From NCBI GenBank assembly GCA_036562765.1, contig DATCJO010000177.1, positions 1 through 64,000 of the forward strand: a DNA stretch of 64,000 nt. The letters run 5' to 3'. How positions within the stretch are numbered: position 1 is the first letter of the stretch; the number at the start of each line of letters is the position of its first letter. Position numbers and translations under genes: made by a program. Of the stretch, positions 25,144 to 34,515 are shown in pieces. The stretch comes from JAAYFT01 sp036562765 (GTDB lineage Bacteria > Bacillota > Clostridia > Tissierellales > Tissierellaceae). The notes under the pieces are model-generated. The model searched no databases. It was not told the DNA's origin and saw only the letters and a list, made by a program, of their open reading frames with translations.

Positions 25144-26478
25144 TTGACAGAAGGAAAAATCTCAAAAAAAATCATCTTATTTGCTTTGCCAATATTCTTA
25201 GGAAACTTGTTTCAACAATTATATAATGTTGTAGATTCCCTTGTAGTAGGTAATATAGTTGGTAAAGAAGCCCTTGCTGCAGTAAGTTCCACTGGCAGCT
25301 TAATATTTTTGATTACAGGCTTTTTAGGAGGACTATTTGTAGGTGCATCTGTAATTATTTCTCACAGCTACGGTGCTGACGATAAGGAAAATCTTTCTAA
25401 AGCAGTTCACACCACTATAGCTTGTGGCTTAGTCGCTGGCTTGATAATCACAATTATTGGAGTAGGATTAGGTCCTACGTTCTTAAAGCTAATGAAAACA
25501 CCTGATGATGTTTATGACCAAGCTTCAGGCTATATTAAGATATTCTTTGCTGGTAGTATATTTTCTGTTATGTATAATGCTTGCGCTGGTATTTTTCAAG
25601 CAGTTGGAGACAGCAAACATCCACTATATTACTTAATTACAGCAACTATTACAAATATAGTTTTAGACACTTTATTTGTGGCTAAATTTGGATTAGGTGT
25701 CAAGGGAGTAGCTATAGCAACTGTTATATCCCAATTTGTTAGTTCAATTCTTGCATTTACTAAACTTATCAGCATTAATGAAAATTACAAAATTCACATA
25801 ACAAAAATAAGAATTGATTTTGAAATGTTGAAAAAATTATTAAAACTTGGCATACCCAGTGGTATTCAAAACTCTGTCATTGCCCTTGCAAATGTTATAG
25901 TTCAGTCAAATATTAATAGTTTTGGTTCCGTTGCAATGGCTGGCAGTGGCAGTTATTCAAAACTTGAAGGGTTTTCTTTTTTGCCTATTACAAGTTTCAG
26001 CATAGCCCTCACAACATTTATTGGACAAAACCTAGGAGCAAAAAAATATGACAGAGTTAAAAAAGGTGCTCGCTTTGGAGTTATTACAGGTGTAACCCTT
26101 TCAGAAATTATAGGTATAACAATTTGGATATTTGCACCTTATCTAATAAGATTATTTAACTCTGACCCAGAAGTTATCAAATATGGTGTAACACAAGCAA
26201 GAACCATAAGCCTATTTTACTTTTTGCTTGCTACATCCCACTGCTTAGCAGGAATCCTTCGTGGTGCAGGGAAAACTAAAATTCCTATGATGGTAATGCT
26301 AATTAGCTGGTGTCTAATTAGAATTTCATATATAACTATCATGGTAAAATTGATTCCTAATATAAGGGTAGTTTATTGGGCTTATCCATTGACTTGGTGT
26401 ATTAGCTCTATAATATTTTTGATTTATAACAAGAAATCAAACTGGTTAAAAGCATACGAGAATGCAAGCCAAATTTAA
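25144..26478 (+). CDS. MATE family efflux transporter
   Basis: A 444-residue, 12-segment exporter of the MATE family, which moves drugs or metabolites out in exchange for Na+ or H+. Seen: LPIFLGNLFQQLYNVVDSLV near the N-terminus and the pseudo-repeat GIPSGIQNSVIALANVIVQS in the second half. The likely start is TTG 25144 behind GGAGGG (nine bases); the frame is open from 25060, but the upstream part has no ribosome site and does not resemble the family. Confidence 0.92.
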   Translation: MTEGKISKKIILFALPIFLGNLFQQLYNVVDSLVVGNIVGKEALAAVSSTGSLIFLITGFLGGLFVGASVIISHSYGADDKENLSKAVHTTIACGLVAGLIITIIGVGLGPTFLKLMKTPDDVYDQASGYIKIFFAGSIFSVMYNACAGIFQAVGDSKHPLYYLITATITNIVLDTLFVAKFGLGVKGVAIATVISQFVSSILAFTKLISINENYKIHITKIRIDFEMLKKLLKLGIPSGIQNSVIALANVIVQSNINSFGSVAMAGSGSYSKLEGFSFLPITSFSIALTTFIGQNLGAKKYDRVKKGARFGVITGVTLSEIIGITIWIFAPYLIRLFNSDPEVIKYGVTQARTISLFYFLLATSHCLAGILRGAGKTKIPMMVMLISWCLIRISYITIMVKLIPNIRVVYWAYPLTWCISSIIFLIYNKKSNWLKAYENASQI

Positions 26479-26510
26479 ACACAAATAATATCAAGAATCT
26501 GCAGATGGAA

Positions 26511-27233
26511 TTACAATACCTTTGATAAAAACTCCTTTGTTCGAGGATTTTGAGGATTTTCAAATAATTCCACTGCAGTATTCTCTTCAACAATTTGACC
26601 ATCAGCCATAAAAATTACCCTATCTGCTACTTCTCTAGCAAATGCCATTTCATGGGTTACAACAATCATAGTCATACCTTCCTCAGCCAAGTCTTTCATA
26701 ACCTTCAACACTTCTCCAACCATTTCTGGGTCCAGTGCTGAAGTAGCTTCATCAAAAAGCATTATCTTAGGCTTCATGGCTAATGACCTAGCAATGGCAA
26801 TTCTCTGTTTTTGCCCTCCTGAAAGAGAATCAGGATATGAATCGATTTTATCTAATAGATCCATTTTCTTTAAAAGTTCAATAGCTTTATTCTCTGCTTC
26901 TTTTTTTGACATCTTCCCAGTCAATACTGGAGCCAATGTAATATTTTCGAGAACTGTTTTGTGTGGAAATAGATTAAAATGTTGAAATACCATCCCTATA
27001 TTTTGTCTGATTTTATAAATGTCTTTACCTGAAAGGGCAATATTTTCCCCATCTACATATATTTCACCAGATGTAGGTTCTTCTAAAAAATCTATACATT
27101 TGATTAAAGTACTTTTGCCTGAACCTGAGGGACCAATAAGTGCCACTACTTCTCCATCTTCTATTTCTATATTAATATCTTTAAGCACATGCTTATCATC
27201 ATAAAATTTGTTTAAATTCACCACTTTAATCAT
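26511..27233 (-). CDS. Amino-acid ABC transporter ATPase (probably arginine)
   Basis: 240-residue ATPase of the polar amino-acid uptake family (GlnQ/ArtP/YqiZ). Walker A GPSGSGKST, signature LSGGQKQR and Walker B IMLFDEATSALDPE are intact. It overlaps the permease gene by eight bases and is the last gene of a three-gene operon read from two tandem T-boxes. The T-box specifiers read AGA, so arginine is the likely substrate. Confidence 0.92.
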   Translation of the reverse strand: MIKVVNLNKFYDDKHVLKDINIEIEDGEVVALIGPSGSGKSTLIKCIDFLEEPTSGEIYVDGENIALSGKDIYKIRQNIGMVFQHFNLFPHKTVLENITLAPVLTGKMSKKEAENKAIELLKKMDLLDKIDSYPDSLSGGQKQRIAIARSLAMKPKIMLFDEATSALDPEMVGEVLKVMKDLAEEGMTMIVVTHEMAFAREVADRVIFMADGQIVEENTAVELFENPQNPRTKEFLSKVL

Positions 27234-27882
27234 GATAAGACAATCTCCTTTCTAAAATTCCAACAAGCTTTGATAAAGTAAAAGTAAGTATAAAATAAAT
27301 AGCAGCTACTATAACTAAAGGCTCAAAAGCCTTATAGCTATTGCTTTGAACAATCTTTGAAGCATGCATCAAATCTAATACGCCTATAGTTGAAGCTACA
27401 GAGGTTTCTTTAATCAATGTCACAAATTCGTTTCCTAAGGCAGGCAATATGTTTTTTACAGCTTGAGGAAGAATTATATACCTCATTGTCTGAACATTTG
27501 TTAGGCCTAAGCTTTTGCTAGCTTCCCATTGTCCTTTATCTACTGATTGTATCCCTGACCTTATTATTTCAGCAACATAGGCAGCACTATTTAATGAAAC
27601 TGCAATAAGTGCAGCTAGAAATGTGTTCATATCAACTCCCATCAATACATAGCTTCCAAAATAAACTAATGCAATTTGAACCATCATTGGAGTCCCACGG
27701 ATTACTTCTATATATGCAGTCGCTACTGCCTTCGGTATCTTAAATTTTGAAAGCCTTAGAAGGCTCAAAAGAGCCCCTAAGGTTGTCCCAATTATCAATG
27801 AGAAAAATGATAGCGCTATAGTTATTTTTATTCCAGTCAAATAGTAGTACTTATAATCTATAAGCAAATTCAGTATTCCCAT
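27226..27882 (-). CDS. Amino-acid ABC transporter permease (probably arginine)
   Basis: 218-residue HisM/GlnP-type permease with about five membrane segments. The N-terminal permease pattern (AYIEVIRGTPMMVQIALVYF) and the EAA loop (EASKSLGLTNVQTMRYIILPQ) for contact with the ATPase are present. It lies 11 bases downstream of the binding-protein gene. Confidence 0.92.
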   Translation of the reverse strand: MGILNLLIDYKYYYLTGIKITIALSFFSLIIGTTLGALLSLLRLSKFKIPKAVATAYIEVIRGTPMMVQIALVYFGSYVLMGVDMNTFLAALIAVSLNSAAYVAEIIRSGIQSVDKGQWEASKSLGLTNVQTMRYIILPQAVKNILPALGNEFVTLIKETSVASTIGVLDLMHASKIVQSNSYKAFEPLVIVAAIYFILTFTLSKLVGILERRLSYHD

Positions 27883-27893
27883 AGCCTATCCTC

Positions 27894-28724
27894 CTAATCG
27901 TTATAAAGTTCGTATGCTTCTGCAAACCATTTTTCTAGTAGCCCTTTAGCTTTTGCATCAGCAATTATTTGATTCAATTTTTCTGTTAATTCATCATTTC
28001 CTTTCTTTAATGCAATAGCAACTCCTCCTGATTCGCCATTAATGCTGATACCATCAACTACAATTAAATCATCATTTTCTTTCGCAAAGGATTTTGCAAC
28101 AAATTCTTCCATAATAGCACAGTCAATCTTTTTAGTTTTTAAATTCATAACTATTTCTGGATTAGAAGTTAGACTTAAAATATGTGCACCTTCTAATGAT
28201 TTAGCAAACTTTTCCTGAGTAGTGCCAAGCTGCACTCCTATACTTTTACTTTCTAAATCATCAATTGTCTTTATATTAGATTCGCTGTCTTTATGAATTA
28301 AGACAACATGCTTTGATTCATAGTAAATATCAGTAAAATTTGCTTCCTTTTGCCTTTCAGGGTCTGGATTCATGGCTGCAATTACTATATCCAACATTCC
28401 AGTAGATAATCCCCCTAATAACTTGCTAAAATCCATTTCTTTGATTTCCAACTCAACTCCTAGCTCATCTGCAATGTATTTTGCAAGTTCTATATCAAAT
28501 CCTACAATTTGGTCCTTTCCTTCTATCATTGCATGTGTTTCAAAAGGTGGATAATCTGCACTTGTTCCCATGATAATTTTTCCCTTCTTTTTTATACCTT
28601 CCAATGTATAACTTTCTACATTGTCATCTCCAGAAATCATGTCATCAGCTTTCTTCCCACATCCTGATAAAATGCTTGTCATTAACAGTGCTAACACCAA
28701 TAGTATACTTATCTTCTTTTTCAT
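27894..28724 (-). CDS. Amino-acid ABC transporter substrate-binding lipoprotein (probably arginine)
   Basis: 276-residue type II binding lipoprotein. The signal MKKKISILLVLALLMTSILS is followed by the lipobox cysteine (LSGC). The ligand domain begins GTSADYPPFET and has the VGFDIELAKYIADELG and QLGTTQEK segments usual in basic/polar amino-acid binders. The start is ATG 28724 after GGAGAGGTG. It is the first gene behind the tandem T-boxes, which sense tRNA charging, so the system should be made when that amino acid runs short. Confidence 0.92.
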   Translation of the reverse strand: MKKKISILLVLALLMTSILSGCGKKADDMISGDDNVESYTLEGIKKKGKIIMGTSADYPPFETHAMIEGKDQIVGFDIELAKYIADELGVELEIKEMDFSKLLGGLSTGMLDIVIAAMNPDPERQKEANFTDIYYESKHVVLIHKDSESNIKTIDDLESKSIGVQLGTTQEKFAKSLEGAHILSLTSNPEIVMNLKTKKIDCAIMEEFVAKSFAKENDDLIVVDGISINGESGGVAIALKKGNDELTEKLNQIIADAKAKGLLEKWFAEAYELYND

Positions 28725-28761
28725 TACTAACACCTCTCCTTTTATTTTTTATAATTGAAAT

Positions 28762-29006
28762 AAAAAAATCTCGTCTCTCAATATTAAGAGACGAGACTAA
28801 CCCGCGTTGCCACTCTTGTTGGTTTTTAACTAAACCCCCTCGATTCATTAACGCTTGATAGCGTCACAGGATACTCACCAGCTAATAAGCTGGTTTTGTC
28901 CTGAGCATCTCCGCAGCTCTCTTCATTATATTTTCAGTTCACTGGCTCTCACCTATCCCAGCTCTCTGAAGAACCTACTCATATAACTACTCTCTGCATC
29001 ATCGAT
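28762..29006 (-). promoter_or_regulatory. T-box riboswitch, proximal copy
   Basis: Read on the minus strand: Stem I with AGAGTAG on the 5' side, the distal GAGAGCTGGGATAGGTGAGAGCCAGT element, a specifier loop TGAAGAGAG, an antiterminator T-box (AAGAGTGGCAACGCGGG, 28816-28801), then a terminator (TCTCGTCTCTTAATATTGAG..., 28796-28762) with T7. Aligned on the B. subtilis glyQS loop, the specifier is AGA (28920-28918), arginine. The bulge reads TGGC instead of the commoner TGGT/TGGA. Confidence 0.88.
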
Positions 29007-29053
29007 TTTAAATATGAATTTTTATACTAATATAATCTATAGATCATAATACT

Positions 29054-29300
29054 AACTAAAAAACCCGCCTCTTTATTAAGAGGCGAGTTTTATCCCGCGG
29101 TACCACTCTTCTTGTGTTTTAAAAACACATCTCTAATCAAAATAACGCTTTGAATGCGGAATAAGATACTCGCCTACAGGCTTTGTCCTATTCGTTTCAG
29201 CAACTCTCTTCATTATGCTTTCCATAAACTGGCTCTCACCAAACCCAGTTCGCTGTAAGATGTACTTTGCATAACTACTCTTTGCTTCCTCAACTTTATT
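29054..29300 (-). promoter_or_regulatory. T-box riboswitch, distal copy
   Basis: A second complete T-box directly upstream of the first: Stem I, the GCGAACTGGGTTTGGTGAGAG element, specifier loop TGAAGAGAG with AGA at 29207-29205, T-box AGAGTGGTACCGCGGG (29109-29094) and a terminator hairpin with T6 (29090-29054). The specifier loop is identical to that of the proximal copy; the tRNA-end bulge reads TGGT. Confidence 0.92.
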
Positions 29301-29325
29301 ATTAAAATTTCTAATAATGATTATA

Positions 29326-29354
29326 ATATTAAAAACAATTTATAAATTTGTCAA
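29326..29354 (-). promoter_or_regulatory. SigA-type promoter of the T-box/ABC operon
   Basis: TTGACA (29354-29349), 17-base spacer, TAATAT (29331-29326) on the minus strand, about 30 bases before the first T-box Stem I. Confidence 0.75.
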
Positions 29355-29408
29355 TACTTTTTTTATTTTTTATTTTAAAGCGATAAATTTTTAATATTTT
29401 GCAATTTT

Positions 29409-30434
29409 TTAACATTCTATTGGTTTTTCATCTAATACTTCATTTGGCAGTAATTCCAGTGCATGCATGAGAACATCTTTAGCATATATGCCTTCTCCCC
29501 ACGGTGGATTTATAATTTGCCTCCACAATTTACTGCCTCTTTTATTATAAAACAAGCCAATTGTATTTTTTAAAGCTTGATACCCTAATTTCTGGTCTTT
29601 ACCAAATCTTTCTACATATTCTATTAGCTTTTCTATAATTTGCCTTCTAGAAATATTATTAACATTGCCACTTTCATAGAATTGGTCAACTTCTGTAAGT
29701 AAAAATGGATTTTCATAGGCTACTCTGCCAAGCATGACCCCATCTACATGTTTTAAATGTTCCCTAATGGATTCTATCGTTTTTATTCCTCCATTAATTT
29801 CTATAAACAAATCAGGAAAATATTCTTTTATTTTATAAACATATTCATACTTTAATGGCGGAATCTCCCTATTTTCCTTAGGACTCAAACCTTCCAAAAC
29901 AGCAATTCGTGCATGAATTATAAAATGACTAATTCCTGCACTTGATACTATTTTTATAAAATTCTCTAAATCTTCATATTTATCATATATAATCTTTGGA
30001 AGTGAACTAGGTAATATATTTGTTCCATCAATTCCAATTCTATGTTTTATAGTAATAGGCTTATTTGTCACTTTTTTCATAGCTTCAACTATTTCAGCTA
30101 CTTTTTCAGGATATGCCATTAGTGCAGCTCCCATTTGATTACCCGAAACCCTGTCAGAAGGGCATCCAACATTTAAATTTATTTCATCGTAATCCCAATC
30201 CTCAGCAATTTTTACTGCTTGAGCTATCTCATCTTTATCACATCCTGCAATCTGCAGAGCCAAAGGCTTTTCAAAAGCATCAAAATCTAATAGCTTGTGC
30301 CTATCTCCATGTATAATTGCACTGCTTGTAACCATTTCAGTATATAACATGGATTTTTTTGTTAGAATCCTACAAAAATACCTAAAATGCCTATCAGTTA
30401 TATCTAACATTGGAGCAATACTTATTCTTGCCAT
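29409..30434 (-). CDS. dusA: tRNA-dihydrouridine synthase, DusA type
   Basis: FMN-dependent enzyme that reduces uridines in the tRNA D-loop. The 341-residue protein starts ARISIAPMLDITDRHFRYF, has the LNVGCPSDRVSGNQMGAALM block with the catalytic Cys, ITIKHRIGID, and HARIAVLEGLSPKENR typical of the DusA subgroup. The ribosome site is weak (GGCGG about 19 bases away). Its stop lies just before the T-box operon promoter. Confidence 0.92.
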   Translation of the reverse strand: MARISIAPMLDITDRHFRYFCRILTKKSMLYTEMVTSSAIIHGDRHKLLDFDAFEKPLALQIAGCDKDEIAQAVKIAEDWDYDEINLNVGCPSDRVSGNQMGAALMAYPEKVAEIVEAMKKVTNKPITIKHRIGIDGTNILPSSLPKIIYDKYEDLENFIKIVSSAGISHFIIHARIAVLEGLSPKENREIPPLKYEYVYKIKEYFPDLFIEINGGIKTIESIREHLKHVDGVMLGRVAYENPFLLTEVDQFYESGNVNNISRRQIIEKLIEYVERFGKDQKLGYQALKNTIGLFYNKRGSKLWRQIINPPWGEGIYAKDVLMHALELLPNEVLDEKPIEC

Positions 30435-30633
30435 ATTGTTATTATAATCTACCGCCTTTCTATTGATATTAATTAATATTTTTAAGAAAATGCCCTGTCT
30501 ATATTATACATAATTTTTTCATCATCATTTATTCTCTTTGCGATATTTTACCCATTTGGCAATCAATGTTAATATATTTATTATGCAATTTTTGATATAA
30601 TTATTTTAAACAATCCAACAGAGGAGGAATTCA

Positions 30634-32826
30634 ATGACTAGGAAATTATATTTTAAACATTTAGTTTTTGTAATCGTCCTTTGTATTATTATACTCGAAA
30701 TTCCCGTAAAAACACTGGCTGCTAATAATCCCTGGGATAAATACAGCAATTATATGAATAGCTCCACATCTAAAAGGCATCTCAGAGGGGTTTGGATTTC
30801 CACCACATTAAATCTTGATTGGCCTTCTGTAGAAACAAGAAATATCCCAGATGAAGACCAACGACTAGAAAGAACTAAAGCTGAATTAATTGAAATATTA
30901 GATAAGGCAGTAGAAATGAACATAAATGCAGTATTTCTACAAGTAAGTCCAGAAGGCGATGCTTTTTACAAATCAGATATAGTACCTTGGTCTAGATATC
31001 TAACTGGTACCTTTGGAAAAGACCCTGGTTTTGATCCTCTTCAATTTGCTATAGAAGAGGCTCATAATCGTAATCTTGAAATCCACGCGTGGTTTAATCC
31101 ATATAGAATATCGATGTATACAGATAGTGCAACTATTGAATCCCTAAATATTGAGAAAAGCGTTTACAAGGAGCATCCAGACTGGATTAGGACTGCCCAT
31201 TCAAGGCTTATGGTAGACCCTGGCATTCCTGAAGCTAGAGAATGGGTCATAAAAAGGGTAATGGAAGTTGTAGAAAACTATGATATTGATGGAATACATT
31301 TTGACGACTACTTTTACCATGAAGCTTATAAAGGAGAATTAAATGACAAAGAAACCTTTAATCGATATAACAATGGGCAATTTTCAAATATAGATGATTG
31401 GAGAAGAAACAATACCTATCTTCTAATTAAAGAACTTTCAGAAAAAATTAGGCAAGCAAAGCCTTGGGTAAAATTTGGAGTGAGCCCATCTGCTGTATGG
31501 GGAAATAAAAAGGATGGCCACCCAGATGGCTCAAATACTAGCGCAGGAGTTCCAAATTACGATAGAAGCTTTGCTGATACAAAAAGATGGGTCGAGGAAG
31601 AATTAATCGATTATATTGCACCTCAAGTTTATTTTTCCTTCGCAAATAATTACGTACCTTATGGTGAAATAGTTACTTGGTGGTCAAATGTTGTAAAAAA
31701 CAAAAATGTTCATCTTTATATTGGCCAAGCATTGTATAAAGTAAACAACGATACTGATAGTTACTTTAAAAATACAAAAGCATCAGAAGAATTTACTCGT
31801 CAGATTAAATACAATATCGGTAAACCAGAGGTCATAGGAAGTATAATGTTCAGGTTTAAGAATTTTACAGATTCAGATAAACAAGAAGTAGTAAATACAA
31901 TAAAAAATCTATGGTCCACAAAGGCCCTCATCCCTGTAATGGAGTGGAAAGGTGGAAAAGCACCACAAAGTCCTGTTGACGGAAAAATAGAAAACTCTCA
32001 AAATGGAATAAAGATATCATGGAAAAACAATGATGAAAATACTGCTTATTTTGCTATTTACAGAATAAATAAAGGAAACACACTTGATATTAATTCAAAC
32101 AGCAGTGCATTGCATCTAATCGCAACAGTAAGAAAAAATGATGCACATGTTCAAGAATTTATAGATAATACTAATTACGATATTGATAATGTAATATATG
32201 TTGTGACTGCCCTTGATAGGCTACATCATGAAAGCAATGGATTGATAATAGGCAAAGAACAGTCTAAATATTTTTATGATGTTAATAGGGGACAAGCATG
32301 GGCTATAAAAGCCATAGATAGCCTATACGAAAGAAAAATAATTAATGGCGTTGGAAATGGAAAATTTGAACCAAGCAAAAATATAACTAGGGCAGATTTC
32401 TTAATAATGGTTATGAACTTTTATAGCATATCGCCTGAAGAAACAATAGAAGATAATTTCTCCGATGCAGGAAATAAATATTATACAAAATACCTCGGGA
32501 CTGCAAAAAAAATGGGACTTATATATGGTGTTGGGAACAATCAGTATCATCCTGAAAAGAACATGACAAGGCAGGATATGTTTGTAATATTATATCGCAT
32601 CCAAAATATGCTTGGAAAAACTAACGAAAATATGAATAATGGTAAAAAAACATTTGAAGAATTTAATGATATAGATAAAATTGATGATTATGCAGTTGAA
32701 GCTTTAAAATCATTCGTAAATAAAGGCATAATACAAGGAGATGGAAATAAACTACACCCAAAATCCTTAGCCACTAGGGCTGAAACTGCACAAGTACTAT
32801 ATAATATTGATGCTGGAACCCAGTAG
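30634..32826 (+). CDS. Secreted GHL10 (DUF187) glycosyl hydrolase-like protein with SLH domains
   Basis: 730 residues. A signal peptide of about 30 residues ends before AANNPW. Residues about 46-350 form the GHL10/YngK-type domain (RGVWISTTLNLDWPS, IDGIHFDDYFY, KFGVSPSAVWG), then an Ig/FN3-like linker (about 430-530), then three SLH repeats near 555-725 (NGVGNGKFEPSKNITRADFL, GVGNNQYHPEKNMTRQDMF, GDGNKLHPKSLATRAETAQ). It should be exported and anchored to secondary cell-wall polymer. The substrate is unknown; family members are linked to peptidoglycan or envelope glycan. Confidence 0.92.
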   Translation: MTRKLYFKHLVFVIVLCIIILEIPVKTLAANNPWDKYSNYMNSSTSKRHLRGVWISTTLNLDWPSVETRNIPDEDQRLERTKAELIEILDKAVEMNINAVFLQVSPEGDAFYKSDIVPWSRYLTGTFGKDPGFDPLQFAIEEAHNRNLEIHAWFNPYRISMYTDSATIESLNIEKSVYKEHPDWIRTAHSRLMVDPGIPEAREWVIKRVMEVVENYDIDGIHFDDYFYHEAYKGELNDKETFNRYNNGQFSNIDDWRRNNTYLLIKELSEKIRQAKPWVKFGVSPSAVWGNKKDGHPDGSNTSAGVPNYDRSFADTKRWVEEELIDYIAPQVYFSFANNYVPYGEIVTWWSNVVKNKNVHLYIGQALYKVNNDTDSYFKNTKASEEFTRQIKYNIGKPEVIGSIMFRFKNFTDSDKQEVVNTIKNLWSTKALIPVMEWKGGKAPQSPVDGKIENSQNGIKISWKNNDENTAYFAIYRINKGNTLDINSNSSALHLIATVRKNDAHVQEFIDNTNYDIDNVIYVVTALDRLHHESNGLIIGKEQSKYFYDVNRGQAWAIKAIDSLYERKIINGVGNGKFEPSKNITRADFLIMVMNFYSISPEETIEDNFSDAGNKYYTKYLGTAKKMGLIYGVGNNQYHPEKNMTRQDMFVILYRIQNMLGKTNENMNNGKKTFEEFNDIDKIDDYAVEALKSFVNKGIIQGDGNKLHPKSLATRAETAQVLYNIDAGTQ

Positions 32827-32844
32827 GGATTCCAGCATTATTAT
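32811..32844 (+). terminator. Terminator overlapping the end of the SLH gene
   Basis: TGCTGGAACC pairs with GGATTCCAGCA (one bulge) across the stop codon, followed by TTATTATTTT. It may also serve the convergent gene. Confidence 0.7.
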
Positions 32845-33833
32845 TTTAGGTTCTTTTCCATATCTTCTAAAGCTTTAATATCTTTTGTATTCAACTTTTT
32901 ATATAATTCTTTTCTAAAACTGATAGATATTTCAGCTTTGTTCTTCTTATCTTTTGATTTTACTACTTCATTCCAATGAATCTTTTTGTTTTTATAATAT
33001 AAATCAAAATCCACTAATCTATTGCCATCTGTTGTATATTCTAATGCCATCAGCAATTTTTTGATTTCATAAGGGGTATAAAAAGTAAATAACCTTACCT
33101 GATATGTCAATACTGAAAAAAGCATTACAGCATAATCTTTAGTCCAACTTTCACCTAAAATCATTCCAATTTCCAACTTAGAAAATATAAACATAAGCCT
33201 TCTATAATGCTCTTCATACCTACCATAAGAATCATATATGTTTATTCTAAGTTCATACCATTGGCTATCTTCTAATGCTTGTGTAATAATCCTAAGTGCT
33301 TCAGTTCTTAATATCTGCTGAACTTCTCTGATGGGCTTTGGTATTAATAATTTATTTTCTACAAAGTCATTTGGGGGGACAGGTCCATTTATTGCTTTGT
33401 TAGTAAAGGCTATAATTGTATCATCCTTTTCTCCCAAACTAATACCTTCTAAGAGTTCCACTTCTTTACCAGATAACATCTCTTTTAATCTTTCAATAAT
33501 TTTTCTTTCATCTCCTGCAATTCTCATTACAACTAATGCAGGCCCTAAATCAACTCTATTTAATAGATGACTCATTCGATTATTTATTATTGAACCTAAT
33601 ATAATAGTAGAAGCTTCATTTACAAGTACTATTCTTCTAGCATCTTCAACTCTGGTCTTTTCACTATTTATGCCCGTCATAAAGCAAATTGTACTATTAT
33701 CTGAAGCTTCCTCTATGGCTTTCCATATATCCATAGTTTTTCCACTAAGTTTTTCCTCTAAAAACTTAGTTACTTCATCAGTACATTCAGTTCTAATAAA
33801 CAAAAAACGCGGACCCATTCTAATTAAAAACAT
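32841..33833 (-). CDS. Hypothetical protein (330 aa)
   Basis: I do not recognise this protein. It is soluble, without a signal peptide or membrane segments, with a mixed alpha/beta N-terminal half (RFLFIRTECTDEVTKFLEEK, two similar LxxxLSGK-VELLE/MDIWKAIEE stretches at about 21-42 and 120-132 that look like an internal repeat) and a helical, Tyr-rich C-terminal half. It follows a metallophosphoesterase gene by 21 bases and is probably cotranscribed with it. Confidence 0.6.
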   Translation of the reverse strand: MFLIRMGPRFLFIRTECTDEVTKFLEEKLSGKTMDIWKAIEEASDNSTICFMTGINSEKTRVEDARRIVLVNEASTIILGSIINNRMSHLLNRVDLGPALVVMRIAGDERKIIERLKEMLSGKEVELLEGISLGEKDDTIIAFTNKAINGPVPPNDFVENKLLIPKPIREVQQILRTEALRIITQALEDSQWYELRINIYDSYGRYEEHYRRLMFIFSKLEIGMILGESWTKDYAVMLFSVLTYQVRLFTFYTPYEIKKLLMALEYTTDGNRLVDFDLYYKNKKIHWNEVVKSKDKKNKAEISISFRKELYKKLNTKDIKALEDMEKNLK

Positions 33834-33854
33834 TCTTATCCCCCTAAAATTAAT

Positions 33855-34481
33855 TTATAAGGAAACCCTTTTCATTTCCATTAATCTTAACCTATTTGTA
33901 CTTATTGGATAATCCAATTGATAAATCTTTCTAGTGGATAAATCTATGATATTAATATTTAATACCCCGTTTAAACCAATTGTATTTTTATCTATATGAT
34001 GGGCAGGTGAAAAACTGTGGCCATATAGGCTAAAATCTACTTTACAAGAATACTCTTTGTAGTAATGACCAACAAAAAAATTACAATTTTCAATAGTTAT
34101 TATCCCTTCATTTAATATATTTCCCCTCTTAGATAAATTCTTAACAGTTTCATATTCATCATGGTTTCCCAAAACGTAATATATTTCAGTTCCATCATAC
34201 TTTTCTAATCCTTTAATCAACTCTGCAACTTTTTCATTATAATAATCTAATTTGTCTCTATATATTTCTAGTTTAATGTTATCAGCTAAATCGCCAGTAT
34301 GAATTATAAATTGAGGTTTTATTATATCTACGATTCTAAATATATATTTATAAATATCTGATGGAGTATCACTTATATGAAGCAATATAGGTCCTTCCAA
34401 ATCTTTCAATATTTCTTTTGGTATATATGGATAATTAAATATCGATAAAAGTCTATTATAGATATAATCTATGAATTTCAT
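33855..34481 (-). CDS. Metallophosphoesterase
   Basis: 208-residue calcineurin-like phosphoesterase. Motifs in order: LLHISDTP (the usual D-x-H is D-T-P here, so one metal ligand is unusual), FIIHTGDLADN, YYVLGNHDEYE, FFVGHYYKE and SLYGHSFSPAHH. No signal peptide. The substrate is not indicated; neighbours are an unknown protein downstream and an HTH/desulfoferrodoxin regulator upstream. Confidence 0.82.
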   Translation of the reverse strand: MKFIDYIYNRLLSIFNYPYIPKEILKDLEGPILLHISDTPSDIYKYIFRIVDIIKPQFIIHTGDLADNIKLEIYRDKLDYYNEKVAELIKGLEKYDGTEIYYVLGNHDEYETVKNLSKRGNILNEGIITIENCNFFVGHYYKEYSCKVDFSLYGHSFSPAHHIDKNTIGLNGVLNINIIDLSTRKIYQLDYPISTNRLRLMEMKRVSL

Positions 34482-34515
34482 ACTTAGATAATTCCTCCAT
34501 ACCTTATATAATTAG

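Noticed and set aside
28604..28858. Open frames on both strands over the ABC transporter leader.
   Set aside because: They lie across the T-box antiterminator/terminator and the 5' end of the binding-protein gene, have no matching family and are explained by the RNA structure.
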